Origin: an uncultured Clostridia bacterium
GTDB lineage: Bacteria > Bacillota > Clostridia > Christensenellales > Borkfalkiaceae
DNA: 64,000 nt
Assembly: GCA_944327625.1 (NCBI GenBank)
Contig: CALVHL010000002.1
Span: 91,263 to 155,262 of the forward strand
Direction: 5' to 3'
Shown here: positions 16,839 through 26,470 of the stretch, piece after piece
Position numbering within the stretch: the stretch's first letter is position 1
Layout: every line of letters starts with the position of its first letter
Program-made: the position numbers and the translations under genes
The notes under the pieces: generated by a model
What the model was told of the DNA's origin: nothing
The model's database searches: none
Seen by the model: only the letters and a program-made list of their open reading frames with translations

Positions 16839-17771
16839 TTAGATAAGCGAAGTCCTCTCGTCCAGCCCGAACATTATGTTCATATTCTGCACGGCGGCGC
16901 CCGACGCACCCTTTCCGAGGTTGTCAAATACGCTCGCTATGAAAATTCTGTCGTCGTTTCCGCCAACGTAGATTTCAAGGTTGTTCGTTCCGTTGAGATG
17001 ATTGCAGGGAATATACCCGCCTGCCGCTTCTTCCGACATTACTTTAATGAAGTTCTGCGACACATAGTACTCTGTAAAATACTTTCTAATGTCGTTTACG
17101 GTGTACTTTTTTGTCATTAAACGCGAATATACGGGTACAGTCACGCACATTCCGCTGTAAATGTCGCAGATTATGGGGTTGAATATCGGTTCATATTTCA
17201 ACCCGCACTCCCTGACCATTTCGGGAAGATGCTTGTGCTTCTGCGCCGTAGCGTACTGTCTGGGTGAAGCGAGCGTAAAATCTCGCGACGCGTCCTCGTA
17301 CTGCGCTATCGTCTTTTTGCCGCCGCCCGAATAGCCCGTCACGGAATTTGCGACGAACGGATAGTCGGGGGGAAGTATCCCTCCGCTTACGAGCGGAGCG
17401 ACGAGCGTTATGAACCCCGTCGCGTGGCAGCCGGGGTTGGCAACGCGCTTAGCCTCGGCAATGCTCGCCCTGCGTTCGGAAGACAGCTCCGGAAGGCCGT
17501 AAACCCAGCCTTCCTTCGTCCTGTGCGCCGTCGACGCATCGATTATCCTCGCCTTGTCGCTTTCGACAAGCGACGCTGCTTCGATGGCAGCAGCGTCGGG
17601 CAGACAGAGAAAGCTTACGTCTGCGCTGTTGAGACATTCCTTTCTCGCATTTATATCCTTTCTCTTGTCCTCGGGCAGAGCGATTATCCTGACATCGTCG
17701 CGCTTTTCGAGGCGTTCATATATCTGAAGCCCCGTCGTGCCCTCTTTTCCGTCGATAAAAACTTCAATCAT
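16839..17771 (-). CDS. argC: N-acetyl-gamma-glutamyl-phosphate reductase ArgC, type 2
   Basis: NADP-dependent reduction of acetylglutamyl phosphate. The 310-residue protein starts [20 protein letters not shown] and has the catalytic cysteine in VANPGCHATGFI near residue 112. The short length and the FIDGKEGTTGLQI opening match the less common ArgC form (about 310 residues) rather than the approximately 345-residue type usual in Firmicutes. The open frame extends 31 codons upstream into argG, but ATG 17771 shares one base with the argG stop, and homology starts there. Confidence 0.93.
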   Translation of the reverse strand: MIEVFIDGKEGTTGLQIYERLEKRDDVRIIALPEDKRKDINARKECLNSADVSFLCLPDAAAIEAASLVESDKARIIDASTAHRTKEGWVYGLPELSSERRASIAEAKRVANPGCHATGFITLVAPLVSGGILPPDYPFVANSVTGYSGGGKKTIAQYEDASRDFTLASPRQYATAQKHKHLPEMVRECGLKYEPIFNPIICDIYSGMCVTVPVYSRLMTKKYTVNDIRKYFTEYYVSQNFIKVMSEEAAGGYIPCNHLNGTNNLEIYVGGNDDRIFIASVFDNLGKGASGAAVQNMNIMFGLDERTSLI

Positions 17772-18991
17772 TACTTTAACTTCTTGCTGTCGAGAAGCGC
17801 CTTGACCTTGATGGGAAGTCCGAACAGGTTGATGAAGCCCTGCGAATCCATCTGGTTGTAGCAATCGTCCTCGCCGAAGGTTGCGATGTCCTCGCTGTAA
17901 AGCGAATAGGGCGAAGTGATGCCCGCGTTGAGCACGTTGCCCTTGTATATTTTAAGCTTGACATCGCCCGTTACGGTCTCCTGCGTCTTGTCGACGAATG
18001 CGTCGAGCGCCTCTCTCAAAGGCGTGAACCACTGTCCGTCGTAGACCATTTCGCCGTACTTTATAGCAATGAGCTGCTTATAGTGCTGGGTTGCCTTGTC
18101 GAGGCAGATAGATTCAAGCAGTTCGTGAGCTGTATAGAGAATCGTGCCGCCGGGGGTTTCGTATACGCCCCTCGACTTCATGCCGACAAGCCTGTTTTCG
18201 ACCATATCGACAAGACCTACGCCGTTTTCGCCGCCGATTTTGTTGAGCTTTTCGATGAGCTCTACCGCGCCGAGCTTTTCGCCGTCAATTGCGGTGGGAA
18301 TACCCTTTTCAAAGTGAATGGTAACATAAGTTGCCTTATCGGGCGCCTTCCAGGGCGAAACGCCGAGTTCGAGTATCTTGTCGTAATCGGGCTCGTTTGC
18401 GGGCGATTCGAGGTCGAGACCTTCGTGCGAAAGGTGCCAGAGGTTCTTATCCTTGGAATAGTTGGTCTCCCTGTTTATTTTGAGGGGAATGTTGTGAGCT
18501 TCGGCATAGTCGATCTCCTCGTCCCTGCTCTTTATGTTCCATATACGCCAGGGGGCGATTATCTTCATTTCGGGGGCGAACGCCTTTATGGTGAGTTCAA
18601 AACGAACCTGATCGTTGCCCTTGCCCGTACAGCCGTGGCAGATTGCATCTGCGCCCTCTTTCTTGGCAATCTCTACAATTCTCTTTGCAATTATAGGTCT
18701 TGCAAAAGAAGTGCCGAGCAAGTATTTATTCTCATAGACTGCACCTGCCTTCATCGTGGGATAGATGTAATCTTCGATAAATTCCTTTTTGAGGTCCTCG
18801 ATATAGAGCTTGGAAGCGCCCGTCTTCAACGCCTTTTCTTCAAGGCCTTCGAGCTCCGTGCTCTGTCCGACGTCACCGGAAACGGCGATAACTTCGCAGT
18901 TATCGTAGTTTTCTTTAAGCCAGGGGATTATGATAGAAGTATCAAGTCCGCCGGAATACGCAAGTACTACCTTTTTAATCTTGTCTGCCAT
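17771..18991 (-). CDS. argG: Argininosuccinate synthase ArgG
   Basis: Joins citrulline and aspartate using ATP. 406 residues, normal for the family. The PP-loop [19 protein letters not shown] is near residue 9; [16 protein letters not shown] near residue 118 and SHEGLDLE near residue 190 are typical. It is the first gene of the long leftward unit, with its own promoter and an ArgR-like palindrome upstream. argH is not in the window, so the last step must be encoded elsewhere. Confidence 0.97.
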   Translation of the reverse strand: MADKIKKVVLAYSGGLDTSIIIPWLKENYDNCEVIAVSGDVGQSTELEGLEEKALKTGASKLYIEDLKKEFIEDYIYPTMKAGAVYENKYLLGTSFARPIIAKRIVEIAKKEGADAICHGCTGKGNDQVRFELTIKAFAPEMKIIAPWRIWNIKSRDEEIDYAEAHNIPLKINRETNYSKDKNLWHLSHEGLDLESPANEPDYDKILELGVSPWKAPDKATYVTIHFEKGIPTAIDGEKLGAVELIEKLNKIGGENGVGLVDMVENRLVGMKSRGVYETPGGTILYTAHELLESICLDKATQHYKQLIAIKYGEMVYDGQWFTPLREALDAFVDKTQETVTGDVKLKIYKGNVLNAGITSPYSLYSEDIATFGEDDCYNQMDSQGFINLFGLPIKVKALLDSKKLK

Positions 18992-19017
18992 AATTAAAAC
19001 TCTCTGATATAAAATTT

Positions 19018-19039
19018 CAGGTCGCCTTTCAGCAACCTG
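19018..19039 (-). promoter_or_regulatory. Hairpin in argG leader
   Basis: CAGGTTGC/GCGACCTG arms around six bases, just downstream of the predicted transcription start of the arg unit and about 27 bases before the argG ATG. There is no T-run, so it is not a terminator; it may stabilise the mRNA or bind a regulator. Confidence 0.5.
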
Positions 19040-19043
19040 ATGT

Positions 19044-19073
19044 ATTATACAATATATAATATATATAAGTCAA
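19044..19073 (-). promoter_or_regulatory. Promoter of the argG-thiI unit
   Basis: TTGACT and TATAAT separated by 18 bases on the minus strand, inside an AT-rich stretch. The predicted start lies about 45 bases before argG. Confidence 0.75.
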
Positions 19074-19136
19074 GCGAATTAACCTTCAATTTAAAAAATA
19101 TGAGCGGTTAAAATGAATAAATTTACAGTATAAATG

Positions 19137-19158
19137 TGAATATATTTATAAATATTCA
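19137..19158. promoter_or_regulatory. Candidate ArgR box
   Basis: Palindrome TGAATAT-N8-ATATTCA, containing both TGAAT and ATTCA half-sites of the known ARG box, 64 bases upstream of the argG -35. A further ATGAATAAATTTACA half-like site lies at about 19113-19127. ArgR itself is not in the window. Confidence 0.55.
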
Positions 19159-19198
19159 TTTTTGAGCGTTTTGATAAATATTTATAAACCGAACGCGC

Positions 19199-19843
19199 TC
19201 ACAGCGGCAACGCCGCGACGAAGGTGAATTTTTTGAGCTCCTTTCTCACTTCTTTATAGCGCGGCATAAACTTTTCCATGAGTGCGTAAAAGGCGGTCGA
19301 ATGGTTCATGTAAACGGTGTGACAGAGCTCGTGCAGAATGACGTACCGCCAGAATTTCTCGTCGAGCATAAGAAGTTTGAAGTTGAAAACTATGCGCGAA
19401 CGACTGTCGCAACAACCCCACCTCGCCTTGTACGAGCGGAACGATATACTGCGGGCGCGCAAGCCCGTTGCGGCGCAGACCTGCTCATAAATCTGAAAAA
19501 ATTTCGGCGAGCAATGGTCAACAAGTGTCTTTTTTACCGCGCTTTTAGAGGAAAAAGAGGCAATTTCGTCATCAATAAAGTTCCTGCCGCCCCAGCTTAC
19601 GGGCAATAATCTGCCCGCGACGAGCATTTTTTCAAGCTCCCTCACGCCGCCAAAACCGCTCTCTGCGGCTGCGTTTTTGGCAAGAGCCCGCAAAATCCAC
19701 GCCCTTTTGGACGCAATAAACGCGCCGACCTGTGCTTCGGTGGCGCGCAACGGACAGCGGACGACTATCTGATTGTCCGACCTGACGGTGACGGAATACG
19801 ACCGTCTGTCGCTCCTTATCGTCCTGTACTCAAAATCAGTCAT
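19199..19843 (-). CDS. YgjP/DUF45-type zinc metallopeptidase
   Basis: A 214-residue protein with the WrbM/YgjP fold signature: VILHELCHTVYMNHSTAFYALMEKFMP, in which HELCH is the HExxH zinc site (near residue 170) and the later His is the third ligand. Upstream RSISFRSYKARWGCCDSRSRIVFNFKLLML is the conserved central stretch of the family. Cytoplasmic; the cellular substrate is unknown. It overlaps the thioesterase gene by eight bases and is probably co-transcribed with it. Confidence 0.85.
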   Translation of the reverse strand: MTDFEYRTIRSDRRSYSVTVRSDNQIVVRCPLRATEAQVGAFIASKRAWILRALAKNAAAESGFGGVRELEKMLVAGRLLPVSWGGRNFIDDEIASFSSKSAVKKTLVDHCSPKFFQIYEQVCAATGLRARSISFRSYKARWGCCDSRSRIVFNFKLLMLDEKFWRYVILHELCHTVYMNHSTAFYALMEKFMPRYKEVRKELKKFTFVAALPL

Positions 19844-20564
19844 CGAAAGACAGCCTCATCTGAATTCTCAGTTCGCCGTCAACCCTGCCCTCGACTAACC
19901 AGAACCCCTCCTCGTCGCGCCGCTTGACGACATCGAGCACTTCGCCGTATTTGCACTGTTTGACGTACTTTATCTGCACGGCGCGGAAATAGCGGCCTGC
20001 GAGCTCGTCGACCGAAAATGCGTCGAGCAGAATGTCGCCGTATTTTGTATTGTTGACGTGGTTATAGTGGTCATAGTCCGAATAGCTGACCGTCTTGGAA
20101 TAGTCGGGCGAAATGCCGCCGCCTATTTCGTCAATTTTCCACGAGTTGAACTCGACCGAGCGGAAATCGTTATAAGTTCTATCCGTACCGAAAACCGCGT
20201 CGGAAGTTACAAGCGAAAAATCATCGAGATCGACGAGACACCACCTAGAGGTGGCGACGCCCACCTTTACGCCGTCGACGTAAAATTCAAAATCTCTGAA
20301 AACCGCCAGTCTTTTGGGCTTTATGGGCCAGGTATGAATGGTGAGATTTTCACCGAATTTAATCGTTCTGTCGAGAGAAATATACCAATTTACGAGAATG
20401 AAGCCGTAATTTTTAGGTTTGAGCACGTTATAGCCGAAGCCGAGCTCGTCTGCAGACAGACAAGCCGACTCCTCCATGAGCGAAAGAAGCGAAGAAAGTT
20501 TGAGCCTGTCGTTGAAATCGACGTCGGTATATCTCAGCTGATATGTCTTTTCGTGTCTGTACAA
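19836..20564 (-). CDS. Acyl-ACP thioesterase (FatA-like double hotdog)
   Basis: Hydrolyses acyl-ACP to release fatty acids, by family. The N-terminal hotdog starts YRHEKTYQLRYTDVDFNDRL, and the second opens with YDHYNHVNNTKYGDILLDA, holding the Asn/His catalytic region. I prefer the TTG at 20564, which has GAAGGTGA four bases upstream; the ATG at 20603 has no ribosome site and its first codons contain a TAAAAT that may be a -10 box. From TTG the length is 242 residues, fitting bacterial members. Confidence 0.85.
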   Translation of the reverse strand: MYRHEKTYQLRYTDVDFNDRLKLSSLLSLMEESACLSADELGFGYNVLKPKNYGFILVNWYISLDRTIKFGENLTIHTWPIKPKRLAVFRDFEFYVDGVKVGVATSRWCLVDLDDFSLVTSDAVFGTDRTYNDFRSVEFNSWKIDEIGGGISPDYSKTVSYSDYDHYNHVNNTKYGDILLDAFSVDELAGRYFRAVQIKYVKQCKYGEVLDVVKRRDEEGFWLVEGRVDGELRIQMRLSFDD

Positions 20565-20682
20565 CTTGTCACCTTCAAAGCGTATTTTAATAAATTTTAG
20601 CATTATTATCGATCAAAGTCTATCAAATAGGGCAAAAATGTTTAGTTTATGTGTGACATAGTACTTTTTATTTTTTAAAATA

Positions 20683-20712
20683 TTGACATTTACACCCATT
20701 ATATGCTAAAAT
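20683..20712 (+). promoter_or_regulatory. Promoter and possible operator of the PadR-like gene
   Basis: TTGACA and TAAAAT with an 18-base spacer and an extended TG. An eight-base inverted repeat ATTTACAC (20688-20695)/GTGTAAAT (20729-20736) brackets the promoter, and the palindrome AGTATACT (20714-20721) sits at the start site. These are plausible autoregulatory sites. Confidence 0.7.
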
Positions 20713-20739
20713 AAGTATACTAATCGGAGTGTAAATACA

Positions 20740-22632
20740 ATGAACGAAGATAACTTTAACGACGACGAATTTATCGGCGGAAACCCCGAGGACAATCTTC
20801 CCGAAAACGGCGAAAATATCGACGAACCCTACGAGGGCGACGACGATGTCGAGGCGGCAAAGCCTGAAAGCGACAAGGAACCTTCCTCCGAGGAAGCCCA
20901 TTCCGCCATCAGCGCCGACCTCATAAGAGGGCATATAAACACCATCATTCTGCGCGCGCTTTACGAGCGCGACAAGTACGGCTATGAGATAATGAACGAC
21001 ATCGAGGCAAAGAGCCACGGTCAGTATACGCTCAAACAGCCGACGCTTTACAGCGCTTTAAAGAGGCTGGAAACGCAGGGTTACATAAAGGCGTACTGGA
21101 AGAAGGACGACGTCACTTCGGGCGGCAGACGCAAATATTTCACGCTTACCGAAATAGGCAAGGAAATGACCGAAAAAAACCTTGCCGAATGGGAATATTC
21201 GAGGACGATAATCGACAGCCTTATCTCTGACAGGGCGTTCGACTTTTCCCGTCCCGCCCCCACCCCCGTCGACTTTACCATTTTGCGCGATTCGGTGTCG
21301 AGAGTTCCTCACCTCAACAAGGACGAGAACGAAGATAAAGAGCCCAAGGAACAAAGCGACAATATACCGACTATTCCCGCCGACTCCTACACGACGTACA
21401 ACATTCAGTACGCACAGCCGCAGGTCCGCGAAGCGACTGAAAGCGCAGAAAGCAGGAATTTGCCCGCCGAAAGCGCAGAAAAAGCTGGCGAAGGCAACAG
21501 AATAGGCTTTGCCGACTATCCCCGCATTGCGGCGGAAGACATACCCGAACCGGGTACGCCCGTCATAATCGCCCCTCCCGACGAGCAGGCGGCGAGCATA
21601 AGGCAGGCGCCCGCAAAGACCGAAGAACCCGCGCAGAGCGCGGTTTACGCCGAGCCGGTGCGGAAGACCGAACCCGAAGAACCACCCGCTCCTGCCGCTT
21701 ACAGCCAGCCAGCACAGCCTCAGCAGCCGACCGCCGAGCAGATAAGCGTACTGAACGCCGAGCAGGCTTACCGCCAGCAGACGTCAGAATACACGCGCTA
21801 TAAGGAGCAGGCCCAGGCAGAGCCAGCATTTGAAAATACGCAGCTTTCCGCCGCGGCGGAGAAGGCAAGGCTTGCCGCCGAGGAAGAAGCCAAACGGCGC
21901 GCTCACGAGAATTATCTCAAACTCATATCCGAACCCGTCAGGACGAACGACGACAGGGAAAAGCGCGAAAGACAGCAGCAGGAAGGCGGAATTTACACCA
22001 ACCGCCCTGCGCCCGAGCGCGACTATAAGAACCTAATCGACGGAATATTCGTCAAGGCGCTCGCTAACGGCAGCGTACAGACGAATTTTGCGGCTGAACA
22101 GCCCGCGGAGACGCCTCCGCCCCAGCAACAGCGCGGCTATTCCTCCCCCATCATGGACAGGGCAAATTCCGACGGAATAAGGGTTATGCCCTCTACGGAA
22201 TATCACGGCAACGCGCAGTCGGCGGCGACCACGGTCTACAATAAGGGCAAGACGCTCCTCAAATGTTCGCTCATAGTATTTCTCATAACGCTCATTGAAT
22301 TTGCCGTCTGCCTCATCTTCGGCAAGACGCTCGGCACCGATTGGCTGTATGCCAGCGTAATACTCGCAATCGGGCTCGTGCAGCTTGCGGTGTTCCTCAT
22401 ACTCGACCTCAAGGGCTACGGCGGACACTGCGCCAAGCCCACCTCGGCAAGTTACCTCAGTAAGTGCATAATAATTACGATAATCGCCATACTCATCATC
22501 TGCGTATTCGCATTCCTCATGAACATCAACTTCACGGTTGTAGGCGAAATAGTCAGATATATGGTGATGCCGTCGGTAACGGCGCTCAATATTACGGTAT
22601 TTGCCGTGGCGTTCTACTTCTTCGTAAGATAA
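20740..22632 (+). CDS. Membrane-anchored PadR-family regulator with long disordered linker
   Basis: A 630-residue protein of unusual design. The N-terminus (1-60) is very acidic. Residues about 62-150 form a PadR winged helix: LIRGHINTIILRALYERDKYGYEIM, the QPTLYSALKRLETQGYIKAYW recognition region and GGRRKYFTLTEIGKE. Residues about 190-500 are Pro/Ala/Glu/Gln-rich and probably unstructured. The C-terminus has four hydrophobic segments (from LLKCSLIVFLITLIEFAVCL to the end). Ordinary PadR proteins are about 110-180 residues and soluble. DNA binding is inferred from the domain; the signal and target genes are unknown. GGAG lies ten bases before the ATG. Confidence 0.85.
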   Translation: MNEDNFNDDEFIGGNPEDNLPENGENIDEPYEGDDDVEAAKPESDKEPSSEEAHSAISADLIRGHINTIILRALYERDKYGYEIMNDIEAKSHGQYTLKQPTLYSALKRLETQGYIKAYWKKDDVTSGGRRKYFTLTEIGKEMTEKNLAEWEYSRTIIDSLISDRAFDFSRPAPTPVDFTILRDSVSRVPHLNKDENEDKEPKEQSDNIPTIPADSYTTYNIQYAQPQVREATESAESRNLPAESAEKAGEGNRIGFADYPRIAAEDIPEPGTPVIIAPPDEQAASIRQAPAKTEEPAQSAVYAEPVRKTEPEEPPAPAAYSQPAQPQQPTAEQISVLNAEQAYRQQTSEYTRYKEQAQAEPAFENTQLSAAAEKARLAAEEEAKRRAHENYLKLISEPVRTNDDREKRERQQQEGGIYTNRPAPERDYKNLIDGIFVKALANGSVQTNFAAEQPAETPPPQQQRGYSSPIMDRANSDGIRVMPSTEYHGNAQSAATTVYNKGKTLLKCSLIVFLITLIEFAVCLIFGKTLGTDWLYASVILAIGLVQLAVFLILDLKGYGGHCAKPTSASYLSKCIIITIIAILIICVFAFLMNINFTVVGEIVRYMVMPSVTALNITVFAVAFYFFVR

Positions 22633-22638
22633 AAACAG

Positions 22639-22667
22639 CCGCTCCCTCATAAAAAGGGAGCGGTTTT
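22639..22667 (+). terminator. Terminator of the PadR-like gene
   Basis: Perfect eight-base stem CCGCTCCC/GGGAGCGG followed by TTTTAT, seven bases after the stop codon. Confidence 0.85.
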
Positions 22668-22686
22668 ATCGTAAGTAAATTATAAT

Positions 22687-22708
22687 GCGGAGGCAGTTCT
22701 GCCCCCGC
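22687..22708 (-). terminator. Possible terminator of rny
   Basis: Stem of ten pairs with one mismatch, GCGGAGGCAG/CTGCCCCCGC, and a two-base loop, just beyond the rny stop. The following minus-strand tract is AT-rich rather than a clean T-run. Confidence 0.55.
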
Positions 22709-22719
22709 AATCGTCTAAT

Positions 22720-24339
22720 TTATTTAGCGTATTCGACACAGCGGGATTCCCTTATGACATTGACCTTGATCTGTCCGGGATATTCAAGTTCCGCCTCTAT
22801 CTTCTTGGCTATATCCTTGGCGAGGAACATTGCCTGGGCATCGTCAATCTGTTCGGGCTTGACCATAACCCTGACCTCTCTGCCAGCCTGAATGGCATAG
22901 GTCTTGTCTACGCCGCTGAAGCTGCCCGCAATCTCCTCGAGCTTTTCGAGACGTTTGACATAGTTCGTACCCGTCTCGCGCCTTGCGCCGGGACGCGCGC
23001 CCGATATTGCGTCGGCAGCGGCGACAAGCACAGCCTCGATGGTCTTGGGTTCACAGTCGCCGTGGTGCGCCGCAATGGCGTTTACGACGTTGGGCTTTTC
23101 GTTGTACTTCTTGGCGAGGTCTGCGCCGAGCTGCACGTGAGTGCCCTCCTGCTCCTTATCCACCGCCTTGCCTATATCGTGGAGAAGCCCCGCGCGCTTT
23201 GCAAGCACGGGATCGAGCCCGAGCTCGGAAGCCATGAGCCCTGCGAGCGTTGCAACCTCTATCGAATGTTTATAGACGTTCTGTCCGTAGCTCGTCCTGT
23301 ATTTGAGACGGCCGATATACTTGATGAGTTCGGGGTGAAGCCCGTAAATGCCGACCTCGAACATAGCGCTTTCGCCTGCCGCCTTGATCTCCTGGTCGAG
23401 TTCCTTCTTGACCTTTGCGACGGTCTCCTCTATCCTTGCGGGGTGAATTCTGCCGTCGGAGATGAGCTTTTCGAGCGTCAGCCTTGCGACTTCCCTTCTG
23501 ACGGGATCGAAGCCCGACAGAATGACTACTTCGGGAGTATCGTCGACGATGAGTTCGATGCCCGTCGCGTTTTCGAGCGCACGGATATTTCTGCCCTCTC
23601 TGCCGATTATTCTCGCCTTCATGTCGTCGCTGGGAAGGGGAACGACCGAAACGGTTATTTCGGACGCGTGGTCGGACGCACAGCGCTGTACGGCGAGCGA
23701 GATTATCTTTTTCGCCTCGTTATTCGCCTCGTCCTTGGCGGTCTGCTCTATGTTCCTTACCTGAATTGCGACGTCGTGCCTCGTTTCTTCGAGTATTTCG
23801 TCGGTAAGGAGCTTCTTCGCCTCCTCCTTGGTGAGCTGGGATACCTTTTCAAGTTCCTCTATCATCAGTTCGTGCTGGTGATTGATCTTATCCTGAGTTT
23901 TCTTGATCTCCTGCTCCTTTGCGGCGAGGTCTTTTTTCTGCTTTTCAATTTCTTCGCTCTTTTTCAGAAGCGAGTCTTCCTTCTTATCGAGGATGTCCTC
24001 TTTCTGAACAAGGCGCTGTTCCTGTTTGTTGAGTTCGGCTTTCTTCTCTCTCGTTTCTCTCTCGAACTCATTTCTCAATTTAAGTTCCTGTTCCTTAGCT
24101 TCTAAAATTGCTTCCTTTTTGAGTGCCTTACATTCTGCATTAGCCTCATCAAGCATTTTATCGGTTTCGCTTTTAAAATCGCGAAGCTGCAGGGCGAGCT
24201 TTTTCTGATAACTTCTGGGATACATTACCCCGAAGATAATCGCGCCTGCAATCGCAAGTACAGCAACGATAACGCCGACGACTATTCCTATCGTGCCGTC
24301 GACCGCAAGAAACAGGGAGCTTAAAATCTGATTAGACAT
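22720..24339 (-). CDS. rny: Ribonuclease Y
   Basis: Membrane-tethered endoribonuclease that starts mRNA decay in Firmicutes. The 539-residue protein has an N-terminal transmembrane helix (about 15-37), a long charged coiled coil (about 45-190), a KH domain ([25 protein letters not shown]) and an HD domain with [13 protein letters not shown] and GLLHDIGKA, followed by the conserved C-terminal block ending ESRCVEYAK. An AGGAGG ribosome site precedes the ATG. It is a single-gene unit here, with a strong upstream promoter. Confidence 0.97.
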   Translation of the reverse strand: MSNQILSSLFLAVDGTIGIVVGVIVAVLAIAGAIIFGVMYPRSYQKKLALQLRDFKSETDKMLDEANAECKALKKEAILEAKEQELKLRNEFERETREKKAELNKQEQRLVQKEDILDKKEDSLLKKSEEIEKQKKDLAAKEQEIKKTQDKINHQHELMIEELEKVSQLTKEEAKKLLTDEILEETRHDVAIQVRNIEQTAKDEANNEAKKIISLAVQRCASDHASEITVSVVPLPSDDMKARIIGREGRNIRALENATGIELIVDDTPEVVILSGFDPVRREVARLTLEKLISDGRIHPARIEETVAKVKKELDQEIKAAGESAMFEVGIYGLHPELIKYIGRLKYRTSYGQNVYKHSIEVATLAGLMASELGLDPVLAKRAGLLHDIGKAVDKEQEGTHVQLGADLAKKYNEKPNVVNAIAAHHGDCEPKTIEAVLVAAADAISGARPGARRETGTNYVKRLEKLEEIAGSFSGVDKTYAIQAGREVRVMVKPEQIDDAQAMFLAKDIAKKIEAELEYPGQIKVNVIRESRCVEYAK

Positions 24340-24421
24340 AAGTTAAGCCTCCTTCCTGATTAAATTATTTGAAATATATACGAAAACCTTATGATAAAGG
24401 CAAGTCTATATCCTAAGATTT

Positions 24422-24450
24422 ATTTTACAACAATGTAACATAAATGTCAA
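24422..24450 (-). promoter_or_regulatory. rny promoter
   Basis: TTGACA-17-TAAAAT, with a leader of about 75 bases before rny. A second weaker pair, TTGCCT-17-TATATA, lies downstream inside that leader. Confidence 0.7.
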
Positions 24451-24520
24451 TTTATTTGCCGAAATACCTGCCGTTATTATCAAAAAATATGACAGTTTAA
24501 AACAAAATATTGTAATCTGC

Positions 24521-24552
24521 AAAAATAACCGCACAATATCGTGCGGTTATCG
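24521..24552 (-). terminator. Terminator of the ftsK-nadE unit
   Basis: Ten-base stem ATAACCGCAC/GTGCGGTTAT followed by TTTTT on the minus strand, immediately after the nadE stop. Confidence 0.85.
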
Positions 24553-24559
24553 TCAAAAA

Positions 24560-26470
24560 TTATTCAAGTCCGTCAAGCCATATAGCCGCCGACGCATCGG
24601 AGGGCATGCGCCAGTCGCCCCTCGGCGACAGCGTGACAGAGCCGACCTTGACTCCGTCGGGTATGCACGAGCGCTTGAACTGCTGCGCAAAAAATCTGCG
24701 ATAGAAATTTTTGAGCCACTTTAAAATGGTCTGTTCGTCAAACTCGCCCGCAAAGGCGTGCTTTGCGAGGAAGAATATCTTTTCGGGGGTAAATCCCCAA
24801 CGGATGGCATAATACAGGAAGAAGTCGTGCAGAATGTAAGGACCGACGAGGTCTTCGGTCTTCTGCGCAATCTTTCCCTCCGCGTCGGGCGGCAGAAGTT
24901 CGGGGCTTATCTCGGTGTCGAGAATGTCGGAAAGCACCGCGCCGCACTCGCCTCCGACCGACTGCGCCTCTGCCCGAACGAGATGTTTTACGAGAGTCTT
25001 TGGAACTGAGGCGTTGACGCCGTACATGGAAATATGGTCGCCGTTATAGGTAGCCCAGCCGAGCGCGAGCTCGCTCAAATCGCCCGTGCCGATTACCATG
25101 CCGCCCGTCTCGTTGGCAATGTCCATGAGAATGAGCGTCCTCATCCTCGCCTGCGCGTTTTCGTAGGTTACGTCGAGCTTTGCGGGATCGTGACCTATGT
25201 CTTTGAAGTGCTGATTTACGCTGTCGGCAATGGATATTTCCCTGAACGTCGCGCCGACCGACTTTATGAGCCTTACAGAATTTTCGTAAGTTCGGGAAGT
25301 CGTGCCGAAGCCAGGCATAGTCACGGCGATTATGTCGCTGAAAGGCTTACCAAGCAGCGCGAACGCGCGCCTTATGACGAGCAGGGCGAGCGCACTGTCA
25401 AGCCCGCCCGAAATGCCGACGACTGCCGTCTTTGATTTAGTGTGTTCGAGCCGTTTTTGCAGCCCCTTTGCCTGCATGGTGAGAATGAGCTCCGCCCTCT
25501 CGGCGAGCTTATCGCCGTCTGCGGGCACGAACGGCTGCGTGGGAATGTGGCGCGTCAGCCTGCACTCGTCCTCCGAAGTCGTGAAATCGACGAAGATATA
25601 GCCGTTTCCGTCGCCCGAGGAATAGTAAGTATTTGCAATTCTCTGGCGCTCTGCGGCGAGCTTTGCAACGTCTATTTCGCCATAAACGAGCGCATTTTCA
25701 AACAGCTTGCTCTCGCTGAGCACGCTGCCGTTTTCGCAGACGAGGTTATGCCCCGCAAATACCATATCCGTCGTGCTCTCGCCGTCGCCCGCGTCGCAAT
25801 AAACATAGCCGCTTACAAGCCTTGCGGACTGCATCCTGACGAGGTCGCGCCTGTACTCTGCCTTGCATACTACTTCGTCGCTGCACGAGGGATTGACGAT
25901 TATCGTCGCGCCTGCCGCGGCGTGAGCCGACGACGGGGGCGCGGGCACCCAGAGGTCTTCGCAGATCTCGCAGGCGACGACGAAATCTCTCTCATTTTTC
26001 GCCCTGAACAGTATTTTCGTGCCGAAAGGCACGTCCCTTCCGCCTATCCTGACAAAACCGAGCTGAGCCTCGGCGGGCGCAAAATGGCGGCGTTCGTAGA
26101 ATTCGCCATAAGAGGGCAGAAAAGTTTTGGGGACTACGCCGAGCACGACGCCGTCATGAATGACGACGGCGCAGTTATACAGCCTGCCGCCTTTGAGAAC
26201 GGGCGCGCCGACTACGACAAGCGACGATATTCCCCTGCTTGCCTCGGCAATATCGCACACAGCGCCAAGCGCGGCATCGATGAGGGTGCGCTGGTTAAAG
26301 AGGTCGCCGCAGGTATATCCCGTCACAGAAAGTTCGGGAAAAACCGTCAGCTGAGAGCCCTCCGCACTCGCCTCCCGCATGGCGGAAATTATGCGTTCGG
26401 TATTGAATTTTACGTCGGCAACGCGAATTTTTACGGTCGCCGCGCATACTTTAATGAAACCGTACTTCAT
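24560..26470 (-). CDS. nadE: Glutamine-dependent NAD+ synthetase NadE
   Basis: Final step of NAD synthesis, amidating nicotinate adenine dinucleotide. The 636-residue protein is the two-domain form. The N-terminal nitrilase-type glutaminase shows its triad as Glu46 in VFPELS, Lys115 in VPKTFLPSYGEFYE and Cys170 in CEICEDLW. The C-terminal synthetase has the PP-loop VVGISGGLDSALALL near residue 350 and ATYNGDHISMYGVNA. Its start codon overlaps the recA stop, and it is the last gene of the unit. Confidence 0.96.
   Translation of the reverse strand: MKYGFIKVCAATVKIRVADVKFNTERIISAMREASAEGSQLTVFPELSVTGYTCGDLFNQRTLIDAALGAVCDIAEASRGISSLVVVGAPVLKGGRLYNCAVVIHDGVVLGVVPKTFLPSYGEFYERRHFAPAEAQLGFVRIGGRDVPFGTKILFRAKNERDFVVACEICEDLWVPAPPSSAHAAAGATIIVNPSCSDEVVCKAEYRRDLVRMQSARLVSGYVYCDAGDGESTTDMVFAGHNLVCENGSVLSESKLFENALVYGEIDVAKLAAERQRIANTYYSSGDGNGYIFVDFTTSEDECRLTRHIPTQPFVPADGDKLAERAELILTMQAKGLQKRLEHTKSKTAVVGISGGLDSALALLVIRRAFALLGKPFSDIIAVTMPGFGTTSRTYENSVRLIKSVGATFREISIADSVNQHFKDIGHDPAKLDVTYENAQARMRTLILMDIANETGGMVIGTGDLSELALGWATYNGDHISMYGVNASVPKTLVKHLVRAEAQSVGGECGAVLSDILDTEISPELLPPDAEGKIAQKTEDLVGPYILHDFFLYYAIRWGFTPEKIFFLAKHAFAGEFDEQTILKWLKNFYRRFFAQQFKRSCIPDGVKVGSVTLSPRGDWRMPSDASAAIWLDGLE

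Noticed and set aside
22033..22650. 205-codon frame opposite the PadR-like gene 3' end
   Set aside because: Lies opposite four convincing membrane helices and has no motif of its own.
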